Shown here in pieces: positions 1 to 6,591 of a stretch of DNA of 12,930 nt (its first letter is position 1; every line of letters starts with the position of its first letter). Position numbers and translations under genes: made by a program. Location: NCBI GenBank assembly GCA_004195335.1, contig SDWK01000772.1, positions 1 to 12,930 on the forward strand, given 5' to 3'. Source of the DNA: Shewanella sp. Its GTDB lineage: Bacteria > Pseudomonadota > Gammaproteobacteria > Enterobacterales > Shewanellaceae. The notes below the pieces were generated by a model that was given only the letters and a program-made list of their open reading frames with translations, ran no database searches and had not been told where the DNA came from.

Positions 1-19
1 AGATGTGTATAAGAGACAG
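1..19 (+). other. Tn5/Nextera mosaic-end adapter (artefact)
   Basis: The first 19 bases, AGATGTGTATAAGAGACAG, are identical to the Tn5 transposase mosaic end used in Nextera libraries. Genomic sequence begins at base 20. The adapter puts an in-frame TAA at 10-12 in front of the first gene, so that stop is not biological. This is library sequence left untrimmed at a contig end, not a natural transposon end, because no other Tn5 or IS50 sequence follows. Confidence 0.96.
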
Positions 20-330
20 ATCCGGCGCTGCGCGAGTTGGCACAACGCAAGAACGTGCAGGTCGTTGACCGCAACGCCGATCTTTATCGCCTCTTCGCCG
101 AGGCCCATTATCATTTTTGGGTCTTTTCAACCGCAGTTTTCGAGGGGATAGGTATGGGGTGTAAAGCGGTCCTCTTCGACCTCCCCGGCTACGAGTATAT
201 GGATCGTCTTTTGACGGAGGGCTTTGCTGTTCAGCACCAGAGCGGTGCTTGTCTGCAAGAGGCTCTCAAGCGTGCGGACTCGATTGATCAGATGCTTGCG
301 GTTGAGGAACTCTTCGGCGCAGCATGGTAA
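20..330 (+). CDS. GT-B-like glycosyltransferase, C-terminal fragment
   Basis: This is the 3' end of a gene cut by the window edge; about 102 codons remain and end in TAA at 328-330. The apparent TTG start at 37 is not a real start, because the frame is open back to the adapter. The fragment contains a stretch reading STAVFEGIGMGCKAVLFDLPG followed by EYMDRL. This resembles the C-terminal nucleotide-binding half of GT-B enzymes of capsule and LPS synthesis: an ST..FE helix start, then a conserved G..... strand. The preceding VVDRNADLYRLFAEA also fits the usual D....LY.L...A pattern. CDP-glycerol-type transferases and UDP-GlcNAc epimerase-like folds share this pattern, so the exact family is open. 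It lies 110 bp upstream of, and on the same strand as, a GT4 gene, in keeping with a glycan assembly operon. Confidence 0.6.
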
Positions 331-440
331 GCATAAGGCTTCCCGTTTCGCGGAGTTTTACCGATTACGCGACGCTAAACAAGAGGTGTTTGTTTCATGC
401 AGTTCTGAAGGATTCACTGAATTAAGTGAGAATACAATAG

Positions 441-1607
441 ATGTCTTCCCGGTCTACTCTGCTATTTGTTTCCCACTCGGCCAATTTTTATGGTGCCGAG
501 CGGTCACTGCTTGATCTGCTTATTGGGTTGCGGGACTTCGGGTGTCGCGTGTTGGTTCTCGTGCCGGGACCAGGGCCTCTGTTGGGGAAGCTTGAGGATG
601 CACAAATAGAATACCTCCAGATCCCCTATCGGAACTGGGCAGGTTCGGACTATGGGCTTCTTGCACCCTTTCGAATAATGGTAAATGTGGTGGCATACGC
701 GCGCTTGGCACGCCTTCTGGCCAGAGAGCCAGTCAGTTTGGTTTACAGTAACACTGCCGTGGTGCCGATTGGCGCCTTATTGGCACGCAGGTTCGGCGTC
801 CCCCATATTTGGCACCTGAGAGAATTTGTCGAAAAGGATATTGGTGCCCGATTTTATCTGGGAGGGGGATTGGCGAGGAAACTCATTGCCAGATTGTCAG
901 AAAGGGTTATCTGCAATTCTGAAGCGGTGCGCAGTGATTACGAACAGCTTCAGAGTGAAAAGTTTGCCACTGTATATAACGGCATTCTGAGTTACAGCGA
1001 ATTCAAACCGGGTACGAAGAAATCTGGAATTTCAGAAAAAAACGAAATCGTACTCTGCATTGTAGGTGCACTGGCCATCCACAAGGGGCAGGAAGAAGCA
1101 TTGCGGGCATTGGCCCTGTTGCGCAAGGATGGTGTTAACGCTAAGTTACGGATTGTTGGCAAGGGTAGTGTTCGCTATGTCAGGTGTTTACGGCGGTTCG
1201 CTAAAAAACTTGGGGTACAACAGGCGGTTGTCTGGGAAGGCTATTGCAGCGACGTGTCTAAAATCTACCAGGAATCCGATATCACTCTTATTTGCTCGCG
1301 TGCCGAGGCTTTTGGCCGCACTGCGGTAGAGTCGATGGCGGCGGGGACGCCAGTTATTGGCAGCAATTCCGGAGGCTTGCCGGAAATCCTTGAAGATGTT
1401 GGTCCTGAGCTTCTCTATACTCCCGAGGACCATGCTATGTTGGCCAGCCAGATAAAAAACCTTGTGACGGATGATCTGCTCTACCAGACCCTGTCTGCTC
1501 GAGGCTATCGGTCTGCCTATGCGAGGTTTACCAAGGATCGGTATGTCTCCGAGTTGAAGCACATTATTTCCCGCGAACTGGTTAGGGGGGAGGCTTCGGT
1601 CTTATGA
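441..1607 (+). CDS. GT4-family glycosyltransferase
   Basis: A 388-residue cytoplasmic GT-B glycosyltransferase of the GT4 group, expected to transfer a sugar from a nucleotide-sugar donor to a lipid-linked glycan with retention of configuration. The N-terminus has the acceptor-side glycine motif FYGAERSL (about residues 17-24). The C-terminal donor domain starts near residue 200 with IVGALAIHKGQEEAL. The EX7E donor motif is intact (E289 and E297 in EAFGRTAVE), followed by GTPVIGSNSGGLPEIL. Length is normal for GT4. ATG 441 is directly preceded in frame by TAG (438-440), so it is the first possible start; a weak AAGTGAG (424-430) could serve as the ribosome site. Its stop overlaps the next gene in an ATGA (1604-1607), suggesting translational coupling. 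Donor and acceptor cannot be deduced. Confidence 0.93.
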   Translation: MSSRSTLLFVSHSANFYGAERSLLDLLIGLRDFGCRVLVLVPGPGPLLGKLEDAQIEYLQIPYRNWAGSDYGLLAPFRIMVNVVAYARLARLLAREPVSLVYSNTAVVPIGALLARRFGVPHIWHLREFVEKDIGARFYLGGGLARKLIARLSERVICNSEAVRSDYEQLQSEKFATVYNGILSYSEFKPGTKKSGISEKNEIVLCIVGALAIHKGQEEALRALALLRKDGVNAKLRIVGKGSVRYVRCLRRFAKKLGVQQAVVWEGYCSDVSKIYQESDITLICSRAEAFGRTAVESMAAGTPVIGSNSGGLPEILEDVGPELLYTPEDHAMLASQIKNLVTDDLLYQTLSARGYRSAYARFTKDRYVSELKHIISRELVRGEASVL

Positions 1608-2347
1608 TAAAGCTGTCCGTCTGCCTCGCTTCCCACAATGGCGAGAAATACATTCGTCGTCAGATCGAGTCCATTCTGGGACAGCTCGGTTCTGAGGACG
1701 AAATTATCGTCTCAGATGACTCCTCCACCGACGCCACGCTTGCGATTGTGCGCTCGCTGGAGGATTCGCGCATCCGCCTCTTTGCCAACAATACCTTTTA
1801 TAGCCCGGTTTTCAACTTCGAGCATGCGCTCAAGCAGGCCACGGGCAATATCATTATCCTTTCCGACCAGGACGATATCTGGCTTGAGAACCGTGTGGCT
1901 CTGGTGCGGGAGAAGTTTCGTAACCCTCCGCATCGCTGGTATCTCCTTGTTACCGACGGACGGGTGGTGGATGAGGGGGAGCAGGTGACCCACGAGTCGA
2001 TCTTTGAACTCATCGGCACTGGACCGGGCTTTTTCAAGAACCTCTGGAATAACCGTTACATGGGGTGCTGCTTGGCGTTTTCGCGGGAGCTGCTTGAGAT
2101 TGCCCTGCCGTTTCCTCGAAGCCTGCCAATGCACGACATGTGGCTTGGGCAGCTGTGCGAATTGACGGGGGTGACAGAGTTCGTGCCGGTGCCAGCAATT
2201 CTCTATCGGCGACACGGTGCGAGCCAGACCGAGTTTCGAATTAGGCTGCGCCCCTGGCTACAGATCAGGCGGCGTTGTTCCCTGTTTTATCACCTGCTGG
2301 GACGTTACCGGAAAGCACGTATGCGAATCTTCAAGGTACGGCCATGA
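1604..2347 (+). CDS. GT2-family glycosyltransferase (rhamnosyltransferase-like)
   Basis: A 247-residue GT-A fold inverting glycosyltransferase. It opens with LSVCLASHNGEKYI (residues 4-17). The nucleotide-binding aspartates are in VSDDSSTD (36-43), and the metal-binding DXD-like element is LSDQDDIW (86-93). A late YRRHGASQT motif is typical of the rhamnosyltransferase-like and LPS-core-like GT2 subgroup. It is somewhat short for this group, which often has about 300 residues, but both ends look complete. It starts inside the stop of the GT4 gene (ATGA) and ends in a second ATGA overlap with the next gene, so the three are probably cotranscribed and translationally coupled. No membrane segments are visible. 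The sugar specificity is inference only. Confidence 0.92.
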   Translation: MIKLSVCLASHNGEKYIRRQIESILGQLGSEDEIIVSDDSSTDATLAIVRSLEDSRIRLFANNTFYSPVFNFEHALKQATGNIIILSDQDDIWLENRVALVREKFRNPPHRWYLLVTDGRVVDEGEQVTHESIFELIGTGPGFFKNLWNNRYMGCCLAFSRELLEIALPFPRSLPMHDMWLGQLCELTGVTEFVPVPAILYRRHGASQTEFRIRLRPWLQIRRRCSLFYHLLGRYRKARMRIFKVRP

Positions 2348-3159
2348 ACGCGTTGGTTTCTGTCATTATGCCCGTATATAATGCCGAGCGCTTTATCTGT
2401 GAGTCGATCGAGAGCATTCTCGGCCAGACCTATGAACACTGGGAGCTGATTCTTATCGATGATGCTTCGGGTGACGGCTCTGCCATGCTCGCTCGGGGGT
2501 ATGCGCAGAAGGACTCGCGGATTCGCTTCTACGCCAATGAGAAGAACCTTGGTGTGGCTAAGACCCGAAACCGGGCACTCTCCCTGGCTCGCGGGGCTTT
2601 TGTTGCCCCCCTCGACAATGACGATGTGGCTCTTTCTTCCCGGTTAGAAGAGCAGGTACGTTTTCTCGAGACGCATCCCGACCATGCTCTAGTGGCAAGT
2701 GACTTGGAAATCATCGATGAGCATTCGCGGGCCATTGCGGTCAGGGTCTATCCCCATAGCGATAGTGAGATTCGGCGATGCCTGTCACGGATGAACCCGA
2801 TTGCCAGCCCGGCAAGCATGTTCCGCCGGAGCGCCTTTCTGGAACTCGGGGGAGTCTACGACGAATCGGTGTGTCCGGTGGAGGACTATGATTTCGTTAT
2901 CCGTGTTGCCCAGCGTTTCAAGATCGCGAATCTGGAGAGGATACTGACAAGGTATCGCATAACAGCCACGCAGGCCAAGTCGGTTTATCTGAAAAAGACC
3001 CTGAGGACCACATTGTTGATTCAGGACAGGGCTCTGGCTTCGGGACTGAAGGACTCTTTGTATAATAAAATCTTTCGTATTGGACTGAGCGGTCTGTTGC
3101 TTTTGCCCAATCGCGTGGTTATGTGGTTGTTCAAGGTTTTTACATTTTCTCGGAACTGA
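2344..3159 (+). CDS. GT2-family glycosyltransferase
   Basis: A 271-residue cytoplasmic GT-A glycosyltransferase. I place the start at ATG 2344: the protein then begins MNALVSVIMPVYNAERF, the usual GT2 N-terminus, the ATG overlaps the preceding stop as ATGA, and an AAGG lies about 8 bases upstream. The frame is open further upstream (to about 2275), but that part overlaps the previous gene and resembles no GT2 sequence. Motifs are LIDDASGDGS (37-46) and the metal-binding LDNDD (90-94), a variant of the common LDSDD. A later VCPVEDYDF (EDYD) fits the catalytic-base region. It is the last gene of the coupled GC-rich run 441-3159, and a stem-loop follows at 3166-3190. Confidence 0.92.
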   Translation: MNALVSVIMPVYNAERFICESIESILGQTYEHWELILIDDASGDGSAMLARGYAQKDSRIRFYANEKNLGVAKTRNRALSLARGAFVAPLDNDDVALSSRLEEQVRFLETHPDHALVASDLEIIDEHSRAIAVRVYPHSDSEIRRCLSRMNPIASPASMFRRSAFLELGGVYDESVCPVEDYDFVIRVAQRFKIANLERILTRYRITATQAKSVYLKKTLRTTLLIQDRALASGLKDSLYNKIFRIGLSGLLLLPNRVVMWLFKVFTFSRN

Positions 3160-3165
3160 CGTTTT

Positions 3166-3190
3166 AGGCAGGTCCTTCGCAAGGTTGCCT
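3166..3190 (+). terminator. Stem-loop after GT2 gene, possible terminator
   Basis: AGGCA (3166-3170) pairs with TGCCT (3186-3190), and inside it CCTT (3173-3176) pairs with AAGG (3180-3183) around a CGC loop. This gives nine base pairs with a small asymmetric internal loop. It begins six bases after the GT2 stop. A T-rich stretch (TTTTT near 3206-3210) follows, but about 15 bases too late for a classical intrinsic terminator, so it may attenuate rather than end transcription. Confidence 0.35.
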
Positions 3191-3221
3191 AGGATCTGTC
3201 TCTGGTTTTTCTCTTTGCTTT

Positions 3222-3227
3222 AAGGGG
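3222..3227 (+). promoter_or_regulatory. Ribosome binding site deciding the 3235 start
   Basis: AAGGGG lies 7 bases before ATG 3235 but only 4 bases before the in-frame TTG 3232. The spacing favours ATG 3235 as the start of the DPM1-like glycosyltransferase. Confidence 0.6.
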
Positions 3228-3234
3228 CAAGTTG

Positions 3235-3960
3235 ATGGGCTCAACTCTCATACTCATCCCAGCATTTAATGAAGCTGCTCGGATTTCAGGTGTCATTGCC
3301 GATATTCGGCTCGCTGTGCCTGCCGCCGATATCTTGATCGTCAATGACGGTTCACGCGATTGGACCGCACAGATAGCCGCAGAAGCGGGAGCAATCGTCG
3401 TTTCGCACCCGTTCAATATGGGGTATGGGGTTGCCATTCAGACCGGCTACAAATATGCCCTGCGACATGGCTACGATTTTCTGGTGCAGATTGATGGAGA
3501 CGGCCAGCACGATCCGGCCTATATCAGGAGACTATTGGCGCCGGTTCAGGCGGGCACGACGGATTTTGTCCTGGGCTCGAGATTTCATGGTGAAGGAAGT
3601 TATCGCCCACCCTTAGTACGGCGGATCGGCATGGCGTTTTTCCGTAAAATCGTCAATCTGATTATTGGTGGCAAGATCACCGATTGCACCTCAGGCTTTC
3701 AGGCGTTCAACCGCGAGGTGATCCGCTTTTTGTCTTCCGATCTTTTTCCAGTCGACTACCCTGATGCGGATGTTTTGATTACTCTTCATCGGGCCGAGTT
3801 TACTCTTCAGGAACTGCCGGTACGAATGTTTGCTGACGATGGAAAGTCGATGCATAGTGGGATTCGACCTCTTTATTACATTTTTAAGATGTTGCTATCG
3901 ATCCTGGTTACTCAACTTCGTAGCCGCAGTTTTTACCGAAAGGAAAGATTATGCCGCTGA
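3235..3960 (+). CDS. DPM1-like GT2 polyprenyl-phosphate glycosyltransferase
   Basis: A 241-residue GT-A enzyme of the dolichyl-phosphate mannosyltransferase-like GT2 group. Such enzymes usually put a sugar from a nucleotide donor on a polyprenyl phosphate at the inner face of the membrane. Seen motifs are LILIPAFNEA (5-14), IVNDGSRD (35-42), NMGYGVAIQTGYK (61-73), the metal site QIDGDGQHDP (85-94), GSRF and, later, the CTSGFQAFNR element. There are no clear C-terminal membrane helices, unlike the GtrB-type enzyme at 10866. Its last 10 bases overlap the next gene, a DUF2304 membrane protein. This pairing recurs in bacterial surface-glycan clusters, and the small protein may act as membrane anchor or partner (inference). 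ATG 3235 is preferred over TTG 3232 on ribosome-site spacing. Confidence 0.92.
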   Translation: MGSTLILIPAFNEAARISGVIADIRLAVPAADILIVNDGSRDWTAQIAAEAGAIVVSHPFNMGYGVAIQTGYKYALRHGYDFLVQIDGDGQHDPAYIRRLLAPVQAGTTDFVLGSRFHGEGSYRPPLVRRIGMAFFRKIVNLIIGGKITDCTSGFQAFNREVIRFLSSDLFPVDYPDADVLITLHRAEFTLQELPVRMFADDGKSMHSGIRPLYYIFKMLLSILVTQLRSRSFYRKERLCR

Positions 3961-4307
3961 GCCAGAAACTGTTTGCGATTGTTACTTCGCTTTGTGTGCT
4001 GTTTTTTATTATCGAAATGGTTCGCCGAAAAAAATTACGCGAGGAGTATTCGGTTCTTTGGCTGGGGACTAGCATGGTGATGCTTGTCTTGGTTATTAAG
4101 TACGACTGGTTGGTCTGGTTGACAGGTGTAATTGGTGCTGCTTTGCCGACTACGACCCTGTTCCTTGGATCGATTATTTTCTTGATACTTCTGTCAGTTC
4201 AGTTCTCAATAAAACTTTCGAAGTTAACCGATCAGGTAAAAAATTTGGCTCAGGAGAATGCCCTGTTGCGGGCCGATATTGAATCCTCGGAAATGATAAG
4301 CAAATGA
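3951..4307 (+). CDS. DUF2304 family small membrane protein
   Basis: A 118-residue integral membrane protein with three predicted helices (about 5-22, 36-57 and 62-86) and a charged C-terminal heptad-like tail (about 88-113) that may form a coiled coil. The sequence RRKKLREEYSVLWLG between helices 1 and 2 is the recognisable core of DUF2304. Molecular function is unknown; members are commonly encoded next to DPM1-like GT2 genes. It starts 10 bases before the end of the upstream GT2, with a strong AAGGAAAG ribosome site at 3940-3947, so the two are almost certainly cotranslated. A role in anchoring or assisting that enzyme is inference. Confidence 0.88.
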   Translation: MPLSQKLFAIVTSLCVLFFIIEMVRRKKLREEYSVLWLGTSMVMLVLVIKYDWLVWLTGVIGAALPTTTLFLGSIIFLILLSVQFSIKLSKLTDQVKNLAQENALLRADIESSEMISK

Positions 4308-4382
4308 ACTAAACAGTTCGTCGTATTTAAGACGGTTGATATTCGTTACGGATGTGATTTCGAGTGTAATCTATTGGGTGTC

Positions 4383-4400
4383 TTGCCTCTTGTGGGGCAA
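4383..4400 (+). terminator. Hairpin in convergent intergenic region, possible terminator
   Basis: TTGCCTC (4383-4389) and GGGGCAA (4394-4400) form a 7-bp stem with one G-T wobble and a TTGT loop, followed by the T/G-rich TGTTTGGTTTCC. It lies 75 bases after the DUF2304 stop and before the converging minus-strand gene. The T-tract is interrupted, so activity is uncertain. Confidence 0.35.
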
Positions 4401-4429
4401 TGTTTGGTTTCCGTGACAAGGAAGAGAGA

Positions 4430-4459
4430 ATGTTGAGTCTCGCCGAACTAAAAACCTAG
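4430..4459 (+). other. Orphan ribosome site plus nine-codon reading frame, possible truncated gene start
   Basis: AAGGAAGAGAGA (4418-4429) is a strong ribosome site placed seven bases (from AAGGA) before ATG 4430. The frame reads MLSLAELKT and stops at TAG 4457-4459. It runs straight into the 3' end of the convergent minus-strand gene. It could be the beginning of a gene that once followed DUF2304 and lost the rest of its body, or a chance match. I do not claim it is expressed as a functional peptide. Confidence 0.3.
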
Positions 4460-6082
4460 GATGCGAAGATATGGAGCATAATTTCTCCTCAGTGCCGGAA
4501 ACTGATTCAGGGCATTGTTAAAAGCAATCTTGGAGGGGTCCATTTGACCCAACATATATAGCGCTATGCCTTTACTGTACAGGAGATGGGGAGGGTTTCC
4601 ATCCAGCCCTTCTAAATGGTCAATTTTGTGTAGCATGTATTCCCATATCTGTCTTTTGTTGAGTTTGTTGTGGTTTGTTAGGCTGCGATTGGAGAATACG
4701 AGGCCGTCATCTGCGTTCCATAGAGGCCATTCATTGCTGGAATAGAGGTGAAAGATCAGAGGGTAAATTCTGCCGCTATTTATGTAAATCCCTCTCGTGA
4801 GGATTGTGTCGATTCTGTAAAGTTTTAAATTGTCTCTGGTGGCTTGAGCGTTGATGATTTTTCCATAATCGTCAAACTTGGTAAGATTTGCTGCGAGCCT
4901 TCCGTCAATAAACGGGGTGATATTGCCAGCAGAACGCCATAAAATATGCCCACCCCAGTCGAGATCATTGAAGATCACTGGTTGATCTAGGTTTTTGGCA
5001 ATAAATTCCATCGATCGCAGTGGAGTGAACTGTTTGTTGAGCCCAAGACCGATCTCGGGGTCTTTGTCGAGAGCGATAAGCACAAAGATAGTAAGAATAG
5101 CTAAAGAGCAGCCATGCTTCACTAGGGGAGCCAGTCGCTGGTTCGGCCATGAAAGTTCTGTGAGTGTTCTAATTGTATGGGGGAGTGTGGCAAAAAGGAA
5201 AAATGCCGAGTTCCGCGCTATAAATGCACCCATAACATACAGTATTAACAGTACCGCACACCGTTTATAAGCAGGTGACGGCAATAAAAAATTGAGTGTT
5301 ATGAACAAAAGGAAGATGAGCGAGTAAGGGACAAAATATTCAGGGAATACCCAAAGTGGTTGCATCTCGTTGATGGTCATGAGCTTTCCAAGACTCCTGA
5401 AAAACACTTGAAAAACGTGACGCAATAGGAAAAGAGAAACGATTCCCCCTGATAGCATTGTGATCAATGCTACTTTATGCCGCTGTATGTTCCGCAAAAA
5501 AGCGTAGAAAGAACTATTCTCAGTGCATTGATAGGCAAGCACGAAGAATAGACCGAAAAACCAGGACACATGAACAGTGCGCCAAAATGCGAGCAGCAAA
5601 ATTATGACAATAATCCGAAACCGGTATTTTCCCTCATCAGCCTTCATGGCGATTATCATCACAATCGCTTGCAGTAGATATGCGATCATTTCGGGACGTG
5701 GGACGAGGCGAATTCGGGCAAAATAAAACGTGAGGCACAATGTCAGTAGAAAAAGCGGAAGATTTTTATTTTCAATTTTCCCACCCATTACAAAATAGGC
5801 AGCGAATGTTAGTGCCGTAATGAGGGCGACCGTAAATGAGACGAATGAATCTCCCATGGAGTTGCTTACAGAGTAGAGTAGTGCCGGGAAGAGATTTGAG
5901 TAGAGGCCACCGCCCATTGAGAAAAGGTGACTCACAATGGAACCCTCATTCGCTTGGAAAAACTTTTGACCTAGGTAGAGGTGGGTCCAGTAGTCATAAG
6001 AGTAAATCTTCACGCAAGAGAAAGCGCCAGCCACTGCAGTCAAGGTAAACAATAGGAGTTTTCGATTTTTTAGAATTGTCAT
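4448..6082 (-). CDS. Polytopic GT-C-like membrane protein, putative glycosyltransferase
   Basis: A 544-residue membrane protein. After a first helix (about 8-25) comes YDYWTHLYLGQKFF (29-42); an acidic residue in this first loop is the position of the catalytic Asp/Glu in GT-C polyprenyl-phosphate-sugar transferases. About ten hydrophobic segments follow up to residue 338. The soluble C-terminal part carries VIFNDLDWGGHILW (369-382) and FIDGRL (391-396), a pairing I associate with uncharacterised GT-C-like proteins. The last 50 residues (LLYSKGIALYMLGQMDPSKIAFNNAL) look like one TPR-type helix pair. It is the only minus-strand gene and is more AT-rich than the genes to its left. No good ribosome site precedes the ATG at 6082. 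Enzymatic role is inferred from topology and motif positions, not demonstrated. Confidence 0.75.
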   Translation of the reverse strand: MTILKNRKLLLFTLTAVAGAFSCVKIYSYDYWTHLYLGQKFFQANEGSIVSHLFSMGGGLYSNLFPALLYSVSNSMGDSFVSFTVALITALTFAAYFVMGGKIENKNLPLFLLTLCLTFYFARIRLVPRPEMIAYLLQAIVMIIAMKADEGKYRFRIIVIILLLAFWRTVHVSWFFGLFFVLAYQCTENSSFYAFLRNIQRHKVALITMLSGGIVSLFLLRHVFQVFFRSLGKLMTINEMQPLWVFPEYFVPYSLIFLLFITLNFLLPSPAYKRCAVLLILYVMGAFIARNSAFFLFATLPHTIRTLTELSWPNQRLAPLVKHGCSLAILTIFVLIALDKDPEIGLGLNKQFTPLRSMEFIAKNLDQPVIFNDLDWGGHILWRSAGNITPFIDGRLAANLTKFDDYGKIINAQATRDNLKLYRIDTILTRGIYINSGRIYPLIFHLYSSNEWPLWNADDGLVFSNRSLTNHNKLNKRQIWEYMLHKIDHLEGLDGNPPHLLYSKGIALYMLGQMDPSKIAFNNALNQFPALRRNYAPYLRILGF

Positions 6083-6148
6083 TGTGGACTTGAGGGTATG
6101 AGGGCCATGTAGTTTAATGTTGCCTGAAGAGCAGCTTTATCTTCTTGT

Positions 6149-6178
6149 ATCATAACTGGCTGATCCTTGATATGTCTC
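6149..6178 (-). promoter_or_regulatory. Candidate sigma70-type promoter for the minus-strand GT-C-like gene
   Basis: On the minus strand, GAGACA (6178-6173; 4 of 6 to TTGACA) and TATGAT (6154-6149; 5 of 6 to TATAAT) are separated by 18 bases. They would give a leader of roughly 60 bases before the ATG at 6082. Found by eye only; chance matches of this quality occur. Confidence 0.28.
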
Positions 6179-6346
6179 TATGTAGGCATTTCATTTTTTT
6201 ATATGGATTTATGCATGAGCAAGCGAACGAATCGGAGCCCGTCTTTTTTCGTTTATCTCGGTCAGGCTTTCCGTGATTCTCATCGTGGGCCCTCTTCATA
6301 GCTTTAGATTGGAGTGATTTGGTGTCTCCTTCTGATAGGCGGCGGC

Positions 6347-6362
6347 GAGGTGTCACCACCTC
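6347..6362. repeat. Short perfect inverted repeat
   Basis: GAGGTG (6347-6352) and CACCTC (6357-6362) are perfect inverted arms around TCAC. There is no T-tract on either strand, so it is not an obvious terminator. In the middle of a divergent region it could be an operator half-site pair, but it is short enough to be chance. Confidence 0.3.
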
Positions 6363-6502
6363 AAGCTAGGTGCGGTAAGGCTAAAAACGTATGCTGTGGC
6401 TTTGCCTCCCCTGGCATGCTGACAATCCTATTGATGCGGGGGCATTCCCGTCCATGTTTACTTTGACGATTTTGCATGTAGTTCAGTGAGTTGCTGTTGG
6501 AT

Positions 6503-6532
6503 TTGAAGTGTACGAGTGTCGGAACGTATTTT
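6503..6532 (+). promoter_or_regulatory. Candidate promoter for the phosphotransferase fusion gene
   Basis: TTGAAG (6503-6508; 4 of 6 to TTGACA) and TATTTT (6527-6532; 4 of 6 to TATAAT) are spaced 18 bases and end 59 bases before ATG 6592. A weak match found by eye; the ribosome site AGGAG (6576-6580) lies downstream of it. Confidence 0.22.
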
Positions 6533-6591
6533 GCCACTTGAACAACCACCGGTTTTACCGTTCGTGAAGAAGTTTAGGAGATGAATAAGAA

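Larger units (their letters stand above)
6083..6591. other. 509-bp gene-free divergent region
   Basis: This is the longest stretch without a convincing gene, between the divergent GT-C-like gene and the phosphotransferase fusion gene. Short frames on both strands lack ribosome sites and resemble no family I know. It holds candidate promoters in both directions, one short perfect inverted repeat (6347-6362) and a T7 run (6194-6200). I found no IS ends, tRNA or recognisable riboswitch in it. Its length is enough for a regulated divergent promoter, a small RNA or the remains of a lost gene. Confidence 0.6.

Noticed and set aside
1188..1562. Open frame of 124 codons on the minus strand inside the GT4 gene
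   Set aside because: It is antisense to a gene with intact family motifs, and its translation shows no recognisable domain.
1585..1590. G6 run near the end of the GT4 gene
   Set aside because: Short, and slippage there would alter only the last few residues; no reason to regard it as a switch.
1712..2215. Open frame of 167 codons on the minus strand inside the first GT2 gene
   Set aside because: The plus-strand frame has complete GT2 motifs; the antisense frame follows from high-GC codon structure.
4306..4319. GAACT/AGTTC hairpin at the DUF2304 stop as a terminator
   Set aside because: Only five pairs and no T-tract after it; the hairpin at 4383-4400 is a better candidate.
6215..6301. A 28-codon + strand frame beginning MSKRTNRSPSFFVYLGQAF in the divergent gap
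   Set aside because: No ribosome site precedes it, the upstream bases are T-rich, and I recognise no family; more likely chance than a gene or remnant.
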